NCBI GenBank assembly: GCA_023386555.1
Contig: JAEWJK010000015.1
Span: forward strand, 1 to 64,000
Origin: Bacteroidota bacterium
Lineage (GTDB): Bacteria; Bacteroidota; Bacteroidia; Chitinophagales; Chitinophagaceae
Reading direction: 5' to 3'
Length of the DNA stretch: 64,000 nucleotides
Shown here: positions 24,140 to 33,484 of the stretch, one piece after another
Layout: each line of letters starts with the position of its first letter
How positions within the stretch are numbered: the first letter of the stretch is position 1
Position numbers and translations under genes: made by a program
Notes under the pieces: model-generated
The model's database searches: none
What the model was told of the DNA's origin: nothing
The model's input: the letters and a program-made list of their open reading frames with translations, nothing else

Positions 24140-25009
24140 ATGAAGATTTCCGGTTTTACGATCATCAAAAATGCTGTAATCAATGATTATCCCATCGTTG
24201 AAGCCATAACATCTGTTTTGCCGGTTGTAGATGAAATGATTGTATTGATCGGTGATAGTTCTGACAATACGGTTGACCTTATAAAAAGTATCTCAAGCGA
24301 TAAAATAAAGATCCATCATAGTGTTTGGGATAAATCTTTACGAAAAGGCGGTGAAGTATTAGCAGTAGAAACCAATAAAGCTTTTCAACTGATAAACCCT
24401 GATAGTACCTGGGCTTTTTACATACAGGCTGATGAAGCAGTACATGAAAAAGATCACGCTGCAATTCTGGAAGCTTGTAGAAAATATAAAGATGATACAC
24501 GAGTACAGGGTTTACTATTTAAGTACATTCATTTTTATGGTACATATGATTATGTGGGAGACAGCAGAAAATGGTACCGTAATGAAGTTCGCATTATTAG
24601 AAATGATAAAGCCATTTCATCTTATAAAGATGCACAAGGTTTCAGGGTAGGCGAAAAAAAGCTAAGAGTCAAAGAAATCAATGCTTCTGTTTATCACTAT
24701 GGCTGGGTAAAAAGTCCGGAGCAAATGACAAGGAAGATTAAAGAGGTGAGCCAGTATTGGCATGAAGGTGAGGAATGGGAACATTCTTTTCTGTCTGAAC
24801 AGTTATTTGACTACAATGAATTTGATTCTTTGCGTTTATTTAAAGGAATACATCCCAAGGTGATGCAAAAAAGAATTGATCAGCAAAGCTGGTCTTTCAA
24901 AATTGATCTTTCCAGGAAAAGATTTTCTTTTAGAGATGCTTTATTATATCGAATTGAGCGAGCTACAGGCATACGATTGTTTGATTTCAGGAATTACAAA
25001 AAAATATAG
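24140..25009 (+). CDS. Glycosyltransferase family 2
   Basis: The product has 289 residues with a GT-A fold. ISGFTIIKNAVINDYPIVEAI starts it, followed by the nucleotide-binding IGDSSDNTVDLI (37-48) and a DxD-like AFYIQADEAVHE (about 92-103). It is of the type that adds sugars to surface polysaccharide or lipid-linked glycans from a nucleotide-sugar. The stop overlaps the GTG start of the next gene by one base (TAGTG), so the two are co-translated. The gene opens the glycan locus that runs to 30653. Confidence 0.85.
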   Translation: MKISGFTIIKNAVINDYPIVEAITSVLPVVDEMIVLIGDSSDNTVDLIKSISSDKIKIHHSVWDKSLRKGGEVLAVETNKAFQLINPDSTWAFYIQADEAVHEKDHAAILEACRKYKDDTRVQGLLFKYIHFYGTYDYVGDSRKWYRNEVRIIRNDKAISSYKDAQGFRVGEKKLRVKEINASVYHYGWVKSPEQMTRKIKEVSQYWHEGEEWEHSFLSEQLFDYNEFDSLRLFKGIHPKVMQKRIDQQSWSFKIDLSRKRFSFRDALLYRIERATGIRLFDFRNYKKI

Positions 25010-26073
25010 TGCAGTCTCTGAAGCAAATATTGTTTGATGCCGAGAGAATGAAGTATCCTCATACAGGACTATATCATTTTTGCCTGCATTTAGCAAATGC
25101 CCTTTTGGATAATGCCGATGATTCCAGAGAACAGATAAGATTGCTGATGCCGAATAAGGAAAAGCATCTGTTTAAGAAAGCTAACGATTTGATACCTGTT
25201 CAACCATGGCATAAAATATTCCGGCCTTCAACAAAAAATATACATGTCTGGCATGCCACTCATCAAGACACACAATATTTTCCTTTCAATAAAAAGGTGC
25301 CTGTTGTCTTAACCATTCATGATCTGAATTATTTTAATGACCCTGCAAAATCGGCCAGAAAAAAGAAAATTTTTCTTCAGGAATTAGAGAAGAAAATTAA
25401 AGCTTCAGCTTACCTAAGTTTTATCTCAAACCATACACTAAACGATCTTTCTCAGCATATTGATATAAGTGATAAGCCTCATTCAGTAGTTTACAATGGA
25501 TGTAATATTCTGGAAATACATGAGCTGAAAACTCCTAAACTTTCACTTAGTAAGCCCTTCCTTTTTACGATCGGTACTATTGCTTCAAAAAAGAATTTTC
25601 ATGTGCTACCTTCTTTATTAGTCAAAAATGATCTTGTGCTGATCATTGCAGGAATTACTCAAGATGAAAATTACAAGCAGAAGATTATTAATGAAGCTAA
25701 GAAGCATCAGGTACAGGATAGAATAATTTTTACAGGACCGATCAATGAGAATGATAAGCAGTGGTACTATAAGAATTGTGAAGCTTTTGTATTTCCATCA
25801 ATTGCAGAAGGGTTTGGCTTGCCTGTTATAGAAGCGATGTATTTTGGTAAGCCAGTTTTTTTATCCAAATCAACTTCGTTACCGGAGATAGGAGGTGAAG
25901 CTGCATTTTATTTTGAATCATTTGAACCAAATGAAATGCAACAAACGCTGGAAAAAGGATTACATCAATTCTCAACAATGAATTTGTTAGACAAGTTAAA
26001 AAAAAGAGCACAGATGTTCAGGTGGGAAAATGCTGCACTGGATTATTTAAATATTTATCGAAGCCTATACTAA
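25009..26073 (+). CDS. Glycosyltransferase family 4 (GT-B)
   Basis: The product has 354 residues and starts at a GTG (25009-25011) that overlaps the previous stop. The C-terminal Rossmann domain has FTIGTIASKKNFHVLP (about 186-201) and the retaining-GT signature EGFGLPVIEA (E-x7-E), then SLPEIGGEAAFYF. These are the donor-binding motifs of GT4 mannosyl- or rhamnosyl-type enzymes. The N-terminal domain carries HATHQDTQYFP, typical of the acceptor side. It is cytoplasmic or peripheral at the membrane. It overlaps the convergent GT2 gene by 4 bases at its end. Confidence 0.87.
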   Translation: MQSLKQILFDAERMKYPHTGLYHFCLHLANALLDNADDSREQIRLLMPNKEKHLFKKANDLIPVQPWHKIFRPSTKNIHVWHATHQDTQYFPFNKKVPVVLTIHDLNYFNDPAKSARKKKIFLQELEKKIKASAYLSFISNHTLNDLSQHIDISDKPHSVVYNGCNILEIHELKTPKLSLSKPFLFTIGTIASKKNFHVLPSLLVKNDLVLIIAGITQDENYKQKIINEAKKHQVQDRIIFTGPINENDKQWYYKNCEAFVFPSIAEGFGLPVIEAMYFGKPVFLSKSTSLPEIGGEAAFYFESFEPNEMQQTLEKGLHQFSTMNLLDKLKKRAQMFRWENAALDYLNIYRSLY

Positions 26074-27011
26074 ATTATTTTGGCGAACATCTTAAAACAG
26101 AATAACCATTGTCGTACCAGGCTCCTTTTTTTTGATGCCAGTAAAATTCTATGATGCGAAAAAAACAGCATCATTCGTTTGAAATTATTTTGCAAACTAA
26201 AACTCTGGTAGCTTTCCGCTAATTGCTTAAGCACTTGTTTTTCTTTAGTAAAGCTATCAGGACAAACTTCATAAAAAGCTACTATACGTTTCCTGATGTT
26301 TTCATTCTCTCGTTTTCTTTTCTCTTTTTGATCCAGCTTATTGTGTTTTCTACTTTTTCCGCCGGCAGCGCCAAAAATGTTATTGCTGTGTTGCCTGTAA
26401 AACGCTAAAGGTTGTGGTAAAAATTTTATGCCGCCACTGAAACTTGCCAGATAGCATAGCCACCAATCATGCGGAATTACATTTAAAAATGGAATTGCTT
26501 TCTGCATGAAATCTTTTCTGATCAATGTTGCATGGCCATATATCCTGCAGAAAATTGCTTGTTGCAAAGGGTTATCAAAATTTCTGCAATTAACCCTGTC
26601 AGATATATTTACGCCAATAGGCTTTAATTCTTCATCGCACAAAACAGAATCACAATAGATCATAGGATAATCTCCTATCGATTCATAACAATTCAGAATT
26701 TTGTCTTTATGCCATGCATCATCCTGGTCACAAAGAGCAATAAATTCTCCATTGGCCAAAGAGCAACCTTTTTCAAAATTTTTGATATAACCGAGGTTAC
26801 TTTCATTACGAAAGAGTTTGACCCTCGAATCTTTTGCAATAAGATCGTTTATTATTTGAATAGTGTTATCTGTACTACAATCATCTACGATGATAATCTC
26901 AAAATTGTTGTAACTCTGATTTAATACAGATTCAATCTGTTCTCTCAAATACTTTTCCCCATTATAAGTTGCAATAACTATTGAAATTAATGGATACTGT
27001 TGATGACTCAT
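26070..27011 (-). CDS. Glycosyltransferase family 2
   Basis: The product has 313 residues. It starts PLISIVIATYNGEKYLREQI, with IIVDDCSTDNT (39-49) binding the nucleotide and ALCDQDDAWHKDKI (92-105) as the DxD region. EKRKRENENIRKR is a basic stretch near 230-242. It belongs to the family of rhamnosyl- and related transferases in O-antigen loci. It lies divergent to the DUF268 gene and convergent with the GT4 gene. Confidence 0.88.
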   Translation of the reverse strand: MSHQQYPLISIVIATYNGEKYLREQIESVLNQSYNNFEIIIVDDCSTDNTIQIINDLIAKDSRVKLFRNESNLGYIKNFEKGCSLANGEFIALCDQDDAWHKDKILNCYESIGDYPMIYCDSVLCDEELKPIGVNISDRVNCRNFDNPLQQAIFCRIYGHATLIRKDFMQKAIPFLNVIPHDWWLCYLASFSGGIKFLPQPLAFYRQHSNNIFGAAGGKSRKHNKLDQKEKRKRENENIRKRIVAFYEVCPDSFTKEKQVLKQLAESYQSFSLQNNFKRMMLFFSHHRILLASKKRSLVRQWLFCFKMFAKII

Positions 27012-27027
27012 TCTGCTTTATAGATTA

Positions 27028-27795
27028 ATGCAAATAAAAGCGATTATTTTTACTGCTAAACCTCGGGAAATGATAAAGAAGCTTTTACGGAAGAGATTTT
27101 TTCAAAGTCAGTTAAATAGATATCGTAAGCTAGACAAAAACCCCCGGTTCGAAGTAAGAAAAAACGATTTGTTTCCATGTCTTAATGATTCCACGCCTGA
27201 TACAGTATTTGATTACCATTATGTTTATCATCCGGCCTGGGCTTGCAGAATCGTTAAGAAAGTTAATCCGGAATATCACATTGACATTTCATCTACGCTG
27301 CATTTTTGTTCAATGCTTTCTGCTTTTATTCCTACGAAATTTTACGACTATCGACCAGCTAAACTAACATTGTCTGGTTTGGAGACAAGCAGGGCCGACT
27401 TAACTAACTTGTTTTTCCCTTCCGAGTCTATTGAATCTTTATCCTGCATGCACACTATTGAACATGTTGGTCTTGGAAGATATGGTGACCCAATAAATCC
27501 TGATGGTGATCTGCTTGCAATTAAAGAATTAAAAAGAGTTATCGCAAAAGGTGGTAATCTTTTATTTGTTACTCCAATTGGTGTTCCCCGTTTGCAGTTT
27601 AATGCACACCGTATATATAGCTATCAAATGATTCTAAGTTATTTTGAAGAGTTTGAACTTATGGATTTTTCTTTGGTATTGGATAATGGAAATTTTATTG
27701 AAGGTGCAAATCCTGATTTAGCGAACGATCAAAAATATGGTTGCGGTTGCTTTTGGTTCAGGAAAACTAAAACTTCAGCTTCTCTGGAAGATTAA
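27028..27795 (+). CDS. DUF268 family protein (methyltransferase-like)
   Basis: The product has 255 residues. FDYHYVYHPAWACRIVKKVNPEYHIDISST and SLSCMHTIEHVGLGRYGDPINPDGD match DUF268 (PF03269). KELKRVIAKGGNLLFVTPIG resembles the post-motif of class I S-adenosylmethionine methyltransferases, so sugar or lipid methylation is conceivable, although the glycine-rich SAM loop is not seen. The family is often found in polysaccharide loci, as here. The start could be the ATG at 27070. The end overlaps the next, convergent GT2 gene by 29 bases. Confidence 0.72.
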   Translation: MQIKAIIFTAKPREMIKKLLRKRFFQSQLNRYRKLDKNPRFEVRKNDLFPCLNDSTPDTVFDYHYVYHPAWACRIVKKVNPEYHIDISSTLHFCSMLSAFIPTKFYDYRPAKLTLSGLETSRADLTNLFFPSESIESLSCMHTIEHVGLGRYGDPINPDGDLLAIKELKRVIAKGGNLLFVTPIGVPRLQFNAHRIYSYQMILSYFEEFELMDFSLVLDNGNFIEGANPDLANDQKYGCGCFWFRKTKTSASLED

Positions 27796-28762
27796 TTCTT
27801 ATTAGTGGTTTTTCCAGTTTATGTACTCTCTGTTCAGCAATGATTGTTCTGGCCATGAGGCTGAGGATGAGATCTTGTTGTTTATTCTGTTTCAGTGCTT
27901 CAAAAAAATTAATGATATTATCAAGCACATTTTCAAAAGTGCTACTTTCCTTTATCTGCATGTTTTCTTTTTCAAAAAAGCTTTTGATAAAGGGTAGCAT
28001 TTTTATGTACATCTGATTGGTTCTTTCAAATTGAAGCGTTTTAGTTTGCTCATCTACCACACTGCTGTATTTCTTATATAAAAGGGCACGGGAATATTCA
28101 AAATCCATAACCTTGGAATTAGTAATTGAATCACCATGATGTATAAATGTTACTTCAGATGTAATTTTATCAACGTGGTGGAATTCGTACTTTTCGGCCA
28201 AGCTCATCCAAACATCCCAATCTTCATGTGTTTTCAATGTTTCATCAAAAGGCCTGGCTTTATCAAAACAGGCTTTCGTATGCATAACTGCTATTACCGG
28301 AGTAAGATTATCAACAAACATTAGCTTTTTATCATACTTATTCCTGAACAGGTGCCCTTTTTTTACATACACCAGTTTACCATCTTTTTGATTATACTTC
28401 ATTACCTGGCAATTGGCATACACAACCTGGCCCCTTGTAGTGAGTAGTTTGTTTGATAACTCCTGTAAATGCATCTCTCTGAAAATATCGTCATCATCCA
28501 GATAAGCAATAAACTTTCCTGTTGCTTTTTGTAAACCTGTATTTCTGGCAAACGACAATCCTTTATTTCCTCCTGTATCTACCACATGAATATTTAATTT
28601 TTTAAACCTTGAAATGATTTGTAGCACATCGGACTTACCATCATTCACAATGATCACCTCGAAATCTTTGAATGTTTGATCATTCAGAGAGTTCAAAGCC
28701 CTCTCTAATAATTTGGGGCGATTATATGTTGGAACGATTACAGAAACTAAGTGAGTGTCCAT
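27767..28762 (-). CDS. Glycosyltransferase family 2
   Basis: The product has 331 residues. VSVIVPTYNRPKLLERALNSL opens a GT-A fold, with IVNDGKSDV (about 38-46), GNKGLSFARNTGL and the DxD-type YLDDDDIF (about 91-98). The last 80 residues are helical (NFFEALKQNKQQDLILSLMARTIIAEQRVHKLEK) and may pack onto a partner. It is 4 bases downstream of the GT2 gene at 28767-29774, so these two and the fucosyltransferase form one leftward operon. Confidence 0.88.
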   Translation of the reverse strand: MDTHLVSVIVPTYNRPKLLERALNSLNDQTFKDFEVIIVNDGKSDVLQIISRFKKLNIHVVDTGGNKGLSFARNTGLQKATGKFIAYLDDDDIFREMHLQELSNKLLTTRGQVVYANCQVMKYNQKDGKLVYVKKGHLFRNKYDKKLMFVDNLTPVIAVMHTKACFDKARPFDETLKTHEDWDVWMSLAEKYEFHHVDKITSEVTFIHHGDSITNSKVMDFEYSRALLYKKYSSVVDEQTKTLQFERTNQMYIKMLPFIKSFFEKENMQIKESSTFENVLDNIINFFEALKQNKQQDLILSLMARTIIAEQRVHKLEKPLIRINLPEKLKF

Positions 28763-28766
28763 CAGG

Positions 28767-29774
28767 TTAAAAAATGCATTTAAAAAATAATTTGATCTTT
28801 TTGATCCAGACGTAATTGTTGTATTTAAGAAGTTCGCTTTTTACAAAACTATTGTACTCTTTCTTTTGATTAATGGCTGATTTAAAACCAGCTCTGGTCC
28901 ATAGATATGCAGCATATTTCTCAAAAAATTGTTTATTGAACAGACCTAAGATTGCATTTTGTTTAATTATTCTTACAAAGATTGGTTCGGCAATTTTTAA
29001 TTCTTCAAAGCTCACAGGAAATCTTCTTGCAATTTTAAACAACGAATCTAACTCTTGCTCTGAAACATACACTTCTAATTTTTGTAACTGTTCTTTAAGT
29101 ATTCTTCTTTGCCGGTTTAGTATCTCTTTATTTTTGTTTTCATCACTTATGTTCATATCGTGTATCCGATATTTAACTAAGGGCTTTTGCAGGTTACAAA
29201 CTTTACTTTTCTCTGCTATTCTTATGAACAATTCATAATCCTCAGCTGGGGTATATTCTGAATTATATTTTAAAAATGGAATTATTTTACTTCTCATCAT
29301 AACGGATGAGTGAGCGAAAAAATTATGAAAGAATAAGATGGAATATATTTCTTCGTTTTCCTTATACCTATAGTACTTTTTTAGGGGCCGGCTATTTTCA
29401 TCAATTAGTTCAGCCCATGATCCAACAAGACCATAATCTTCATTTGCATCTAAAAAACTCACTTGTTCCTCAAGTCGATTTAGAAAAGCAACATCATCAC
29501 TATCTAACACAGCAAGATATTGTCCTTTTGATAGTTCTAAAAGTCGGTTACGGGTGTATCCAATACCCCTGTTTTGGTCATTCTGATATACACGGATTCT
29601 TTTATCCGAGAAACTGTTAATTATGTGCAGAGAATTGTCTGTAGATCCGTCATCTACAATAATGAGTTCAAAATTGGTGAATGTTTGAGATAGAATACTC
29701 TCAATAGCTTCACCCACATATCTTTCTCTGTTGTATACAGGCATCATCACTGATACCTTGATAGGATTATTCAT
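28767..29774 (-). CDS. Glycosyltransferase family 2
   Basis: The product has 335 residues. VSVMMPVYNRERYVGEAIESIL, IIVDDGSTDNSLHII (36-50), QNRGIGYTRNRLLEL and AVLDSDDVAFLNRLE (90-104) are the donor-site motifs. The C-terminal region after about residue 240 is helical and basic, possibly a membrane-association part. It lies directly next to the fucosyltransferase gene (29774/29775) and 4 bases before the next GT2 gene, in one operon on the minus strand. It probably adds a sugar next to the fucose. Confidence 0.88.
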   Translation of the reverse strand: MNNPIKVSVMMPVYNRERYVGEAIESILSQTFTNFELIIVDDGSTDNSLHIINSFSDKRIRVYQNDQNRGIGYTRNRLLELSKGQYLAVLDSDDVAFLNRLEEQVSFLDANEDYGLVGSWAELIDENSRPLKKYYRYKENEEIYSILFFHNFFAHSSVMMRSKIIPFLKYNSEYTPAEDYELFIRIAEKSKVCNLQKPLVKYRIHDMNISDENKNKEILNRQRRILKEQLQKLEVYVSEQELDSLFKIARRFPVSFEELKIAEPIFVRIIKQNAILGLFNKQFFEKYAAYLWTRAGFKSAINQKKEYNSFVKSELLKYNNYVWIKKIKLFFKCIF

Positions 29775-30653
29775 TTATAAACGTATCCAGTTTTTAGGAA
29801 CCACATCCCTTGTATCATAACCCGAAACAAACCATACCGATGGTGCAATTACATGCTTTTCTTTATTGGTATTAAGCCATGCTCCCCACCAGCTAAAACT
29901 GCTATTTGCAATAATATTATTTTTACATGCTCGCATTAACCGGAGATCTTCATAAGCAGCATGTTGTTTTCCTTCAACAAATGTATGAGGGTAATATAAT
30001 CGTATATTATCTTTTACCCAATCTAAATCGTCCGAGAAAATGTAGAATGTAGGATCTTTCACAACATTCCCAATATACTTTATAGCAGCTTCGTAATATT
30101 CTACAGAACAAGTCCCCAGTAATTTATTGTTAATAGGGTTGGTAACATAATCCCCTCGTCTAACATGTATACTTACAGAGTTAGAATTAACAATGTCATT
30201 CAGTAAAACTTGTTGAGTCGCTGGAGGGTCTTTTACAATTTTAAAATCGTCTTGAAGCACTTCTTCAATTTCTTTAAAATACTTTTCGCTTTGCCAATAA
30301 CCTTTAATGAAAATGTTTGCCCGAAGTTTCTTAATCGATTCCTTAAATGGCAATTCTTCGTACTGAATGATCTTACGATTGTGTAATTTACAGGCAGATT
30401 TAAAGACAAGCTTTCGAAAAAAATTTTTTGGTTTCCTGAATTTTTCTAACTCTTTTTCATTCGCTAACTCAGCCTTTATATCAAATACACCTAACTCAAA
30501 GTTTCGAAACGTAAAGTCAGGCTTATAGGTGGTATTTTCCAGAAATGAGGTATCTAACTTCAGTTCGGTATTGTTTTTAATGGCGAGATATCTTCCAAAA
30601 GCATATTGAAACATCTGGTTTCCCAAACCTCCCATGAGATGCGTTATGATCAT
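29775..30653 (-). CDS. Alpha-1,2-fucosyltransferase-type protein (GT11)
   Basis: The product has 292 residues. MGGLGNQMFQYAFGRYLA (7-24) and HVRRGDYV (163-170) are the two landmark motifs of GT11; FIFSDDLDWV-like FYIFSDDLDWVKDN and NSSFSWWGAWLN near 240-260 complete the donor GDP-fucose site. The enzyme transfers fucose from GDP-fucose in alpha-1,2 linkage to galactose or a similar sugar in surface glycans. It is the first gene of the three-gene minus-strand operon. GDP-fucose synthesis genes (gmd, fcl) are not in the window, so they must be elsewhere. Confidence 0.92.
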   Translation of the reverse strand: MIITHLMGGLGNQMFQYAFGRYLAIKNNTELKLDTSFLENTTYKPDFTFRNFELGVFDIKAELANEKELEKFRKPKNFFRKLVFKSACKLHNRKIIQYEELPFKESIKKLRANIFIKGYWQSEKYFKEIEEVLQDDFKIVKDPPATQQVLLNDIVNSNSVSIHVRRGDYVTNPINNKLLGTCSVEYYEAAIKYIGNVVKDPTFYIFSDDLDWVKDNIRLYYPHTFVEGKQHAAYEDLRLMRACKNNIIANSSFSWWGAWLNTNKEKHVIAPSVWFVSGYDTRDVVPKNWIRL

Positions 30654-30814
30654 TCCAGGTAATTATGATATAAAGTTAATACGCTTTTGTGCTAATGATT
30701 TTGTTAGAGATGTTTTTTTCATAGTAATATTGAAAGTAATTTTTTTCCTCTCGCTTAAAAGAAGCAAGTTGTAAGTTTTAAAGTAGAGAATAAACTTTTA
30801 TGAAAGGGAGTTCT

Positions 30815-30822
30815 CATCTTTG
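30815..30822 (+). promoter_or_regulatory. CATCTTTG promoter box of meaB
   Basis: Seven of eight positions fit TAnnTTTG. The box ends just before the ATG at 30825, which favours the second in-frame ATG (30834) as the real start. Confidence 0.4.
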
Positions 30823-30824
30823 CT

Positions 30825-31730
30825 ATGTTAGTTATGCCATTTCCTACAAATAAAATATTACTCAACGATTTTAGAATCCTTGCCCGGACAATTTCACTCA
30901 TTGAAAACCGAACGGAAGGTTATTTATCATTCTTAAAAGATCTTTCAGAAAAACAAGGAAATGTTATTGGCATAACTGGTCCTCCCGGTGCTGGAAAAAG
31001 TAGCTTGGTAGATGCATTGATCGGTGAGATCGTTCAGCAAAATAAAAAAGTTGGAGTGCTTTGTGTTGATCCTTCTTCTCCATTTAATCTGGGTGCTTTG
31101 TTGGGTGATAGAATTAGAATGAGTGAATGGTACACACATCCAAATGTGTTTATCCGTTCATTGGCAACAAGAGGTAGTCTTGGTGGATTGCATCCCATGA
31201 TCATTGAAATATCAGATGTGATGAAAGCTTCCGGCTTTGATTACATCATTGTGGAAACGGTTGGTGTTGGACAAAGCGAAATTGAAATTGCAGGTCTTGC
31301 AGATGTTACCGTTGTTGTGGTTGTTCCTGAAGCCGGAGATGAAGTACAAACAATGAAAGCCGGACTAATGGAAATTGCAAATGTGTTTGTGGTGAACAAA
31401 GCTGATCGTCCTGATGCAGACCTTTTCGTAAAAAATCTTCGTTCAATGTTAGCCCCTGCTTTTCATCAACAGAAACATGAAATAGATATCATTAAAACGA
31501 TAGCCACTACAAAAGAGGGCATAACTGAATTATTCAATGCAATTCAATCCCAGTTAAAAGAATTAAATACATCTGATAAAAAATTCTGGCTGCTGGCAGA
31601 AAAAACATATCATCTCATTCAGCAGAGAAGAATGAGTAATATCGATAAAAAACAATTACAGGAAAAGATCAGGAATAATTTTCAGGATACTGACTTCAAC
31701 ATTTATAAACTGGTAGAAGAATACAAATAG
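30825..31730 (+). CDS. meaB: Methylmalonyl-CoA mutase-associated GTPase MeaB (ArgK family)
   Basis: The product has 301 residues. A SIMIBI-class G domain has P-loop GPPGAGKSS (52-60), switch region DRIRMSEWYTHPNVFIRSLATRG, VETVGVGQSE and NKAD. The family loads or protects B12-dependent methylmalonyl-CoA mutase using GTP. The N-terminal helices and the C-terminal dimerisation helix are of normal length. The mutase genes are not in the window. A start 9 bases downstream (30834, MPFPTNK) is as good because the promoter box lies just before 30825. The gene is convergent with the small exported protein gene. Confidence 0.93.
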   Translation: MLVMPFPTNKILLNDFRILARTISLIENRTEGYLSFLKDLSEKQGNVIGITGPPGAGKSSLVDALIGEIVQQNKKVGVLCVDPSSPFNLGALLGDRIRMSEWYTHPNVFIRSLATRGSLGGLHPMIIEISDVMKASGFDYIIVETVGVGQSEIEIAGLADVTVVVVVPEAGDEVQTMKAGLMEIANVFVVNKADRPDADLFVKNLRSMLAPAFHQQKHEIDIIKTIATTKEGITELFNAIQSQLKELNTSDKKFWLLAEKTYHLIQQRRMSNIDKKQLQEKIRNNFQDTDFNIYKLVEEYK

Positions 31731-31731
31731 A

Positions 31732-31944
31732 TCATCTGTTCATCTGCTTTTCCTTTCTCCACCAACGATAGCCGATAAAACCGGCTAATACAAAAGGCGT
31801 GAGCATCAGGTAAACGATTCCGGCATTCAAACCTTGAGCAGGACCTTCACCTAATTGCGAAGCCGTTTTAGTACAAATAGAACATTGCGCTTCAGCCTGT
31901 ACCATCACAAACAAACCAAGAAGAATAAATAATAATTTTTTCAT
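31732..31944 (-). CDS. Small signal-peptide/one-TM protein with CSIC motif
   Basis: The product has 70 residues from the ATG at 31944. Residues 1-19 are a signal peptide (FVMVQAEAQ). CSIC (about 20-23) follows, then a membrane helix (about 40-57, IVYLMLTPFVLAGFIGYRWW) and a basic tail RKEKQMNR. A Cys pair just outside the membrane helix suggests a redox or metal-handling role, as for small proteins near cytochrome oxidase assembly genes in this phylum, but that is inference. An in-frame ATG at 31986 would use sequence of the dispersed repeat at 31977-31996 and is rejected as the start. Confidence 0.65.
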   Translation of the reverse strand: MKKLLFILLGLFVMVQAEAQCSICTKTASQLGEGPAQGLNAGIVYLMLTPFVLAGFIGYRWWRKEKQMNR

Positions 31945-31976
31945 TGCACCAGCTTTCTGTTCACTATTCAGCTTCT

Positions 31977-31996
31977 GTTGTGTCACTCACTTGTAC
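31977..31996 (-). repeat. Dispersed 20-base repeat, copy A (GTACAAGTG subtype)
   Basis: On the minus strand it reads GTACAAGTGAGTGACACAAC, followed by AGAAGCTGAATAG and preceded by TGCTGAATAATATTC. It lies 33 bases upstream of the small exported protein start at 31944, between that gene and the divergent aminotransferase gene. Confidence 0.7.
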
Positions 31997-32084
31997 GATT
32001 GAATATTATTCAGCAGAAGTCTTGCAAAGGTAAGGTTCAACTTGCTCTTAAAAATTGTTAACTTTCAATCTTAAGCTAACTGCC

Positions 32085-33377
32085 ATGTCATCTTCCCGCA
32101 GAAAATTCCTGCAACAATTTGGAACTTTATCTTTAGCCTTTGGAACAAACAGTTTATTCCACCAGGCACATGCGGAAGTTTTTGCAGCAGCCAATCATAA
32201 AGTGCAACATCTTTCTCCTGAAGAAGTTGCTGCAGATGAAGATTACTGGAGTGCTATTCAGCAAGCTTTTACGGTTAATCCAAATATCATTAATCTGAAT
32301 AACGGAGGTGTAAGTCCTTCACCACGAATTGTGCAGGAAGCAGTTGAACGTTATAATAAACTCTCTAACGAAGGACCATCATATTACATGTGGCGGGTTT
32401 TAGATATGGGCAGAGAGCCACTTCGTGAAAAACTGGCTGCATTAGCTGGTTGTAATCCAGAAGAAATTGCCATCAACCGCAATTCAACTGAAGCACTTAA
32501 TACTGTAATTTATGGTTTGCCATTGAAAGCCGGAGATGAAGTTGTTGGAACAAAACAGGATTACCCGAATATGATACATGCCTGGAAACAAAGACAACAA
32601 AGAGAAGGCATCGTTTATAAACAGATCAGCTTTGATTTTCCAATAGAAAATGATCAAGCAATTGTTTCAGCCTTTGAAAAGGCCATTACAACCAAAACAA
32701 AATTGCTGCATATCACTCATGTAGTAAACTGGGTAGGGCAAATTCTTCCTGTTCAGAAGATTGCTGATATGGCACATGCAAAAGGCATTGAAGTGTTAGT
32801 AGATGGTGCACATAGCTTTGGTTTACTTGATTTTAAAATACCTGATCTGCACGCAGATTATTTTGGAAGTTCATTACACAAGTTTCTTAGTGCACCAATC
32901 GGTAGTGGATTGCTTTGGATAAAGAAAGAAAAGATCAGCAAAATATGGCCATTACTCTGTAATGATAATCCTCAAAGCGATAACATCAGGAAGTTTGAAG
33001 TCTTAGGAACCAGAAGTTTTCCGATTGAACAAGGAATCGGTGAAGCCATTAATTTTCACAATGCTATCGGATCAAAAAGAAAAGAAGAAAGAATAAGGTA
33101 TCTCAAGAATTACTGGGCAGAAAAAGTAAAGGATATTCCCAGAGTAAAATTGCATACCTCACTCAATGCAAAATATTCTTGTGCTATCTGTGGAGTTAGC
33201 ATTGAAGGACTAACACCGGCAGAACTTGATAATGAGCTGATGCATAAATATAAAATTCACACCGTTAGCATCGTCTGGGAGAATATTTCCTGTGTTCGTG
33301 TAACGCCTCATGTGTACACGAAAATGGCAGATCTTGATAAACTGGTGAATGCAATAAAAAATATCGCCGGCAAATAA
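32085..33377 (+). CDS. Tat-exported aminotransferase class V (isopenicillin-N-epimerase-like)
   Basis: The product has 430 residues from the ATG at 32085 (MSSSRRKFLQQFG). The twin-arginine SSRRKFLQ and following hydrophobic stretch form a Tat signal. The fold is PLP-dependent class V: INLNNGGVSPSP, NRNSTEALNTVIYG, D240 and H243 in VDGAHSFG, and the PLP-Lys K266 in SSLHKFLSAP. Members include cysteine desulphurase-like and epimerase enzymes. Tat export fits an enzyme that folds with its cofactor in the cytoplasm. The reaction in the periplasm is not known. The start at 32055 would add ten residues before the Tat motif and is less likely. Confidence 0.82.
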   Translation: MSSSRRKFLQQFGTLSLAFGTNSLFHQAHAEVFAAANHKVQHLSPEEVAADEDYWSAIQQAFTVNPNIINLNNGGVSPSPRIVQEAVERYNKLSNEGPSYYMWRVLDMGREPLREKLAALAGCNPEEIAINRNSTEALNTVIYGLPLKAGDEVVGTKQDYPNMIHAWKQRQQREGIVYKQISFDFPIENDQAIVSAFEKAITTKTKLLHITHVVNWVGQILPVQKIADMAHAKGIEVLVDGAHSFGLLDFKIPDLHADYFGSSLHKFLSAPIGSGLLWIKKEKISKIWPLLCNDNPQSDNIRKFEVLGTRSFPIEQGIGEAINFHNAIGSKRKEERIRYLKNYWAEKVKDIPRVKLHTSLNAKYSCAICGVSIEGLTPAELDNELMHKYKIHTVSIVWENISCVRVTPHVYTKMADLDKLVNAIKNIAGK

Positions 33378-33472
33378 ATTTCCTATATCTCAGATCAGAC
33401 ATCAGATATCCTACATCTAACATCTTATCCACTTCTAACAAATCGTTGTATGCATGGCAGAAACTGATTCAT

Positions 33473-33480
33473 TAGTTTTA
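33473..33480 (+). promoter_or_regulatory. TAGTTTTA promoter box of the MerR-family gene
   Basis: Seven of eight positions fit TAnnTTTG; TTG lies 24 bases before (33446-33448). The ATG is 4 bases after the box (33485), so the mRNA would be nearly leaderless. Confidence 0.45.
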
Positions 33481-33484
33481 CGGC

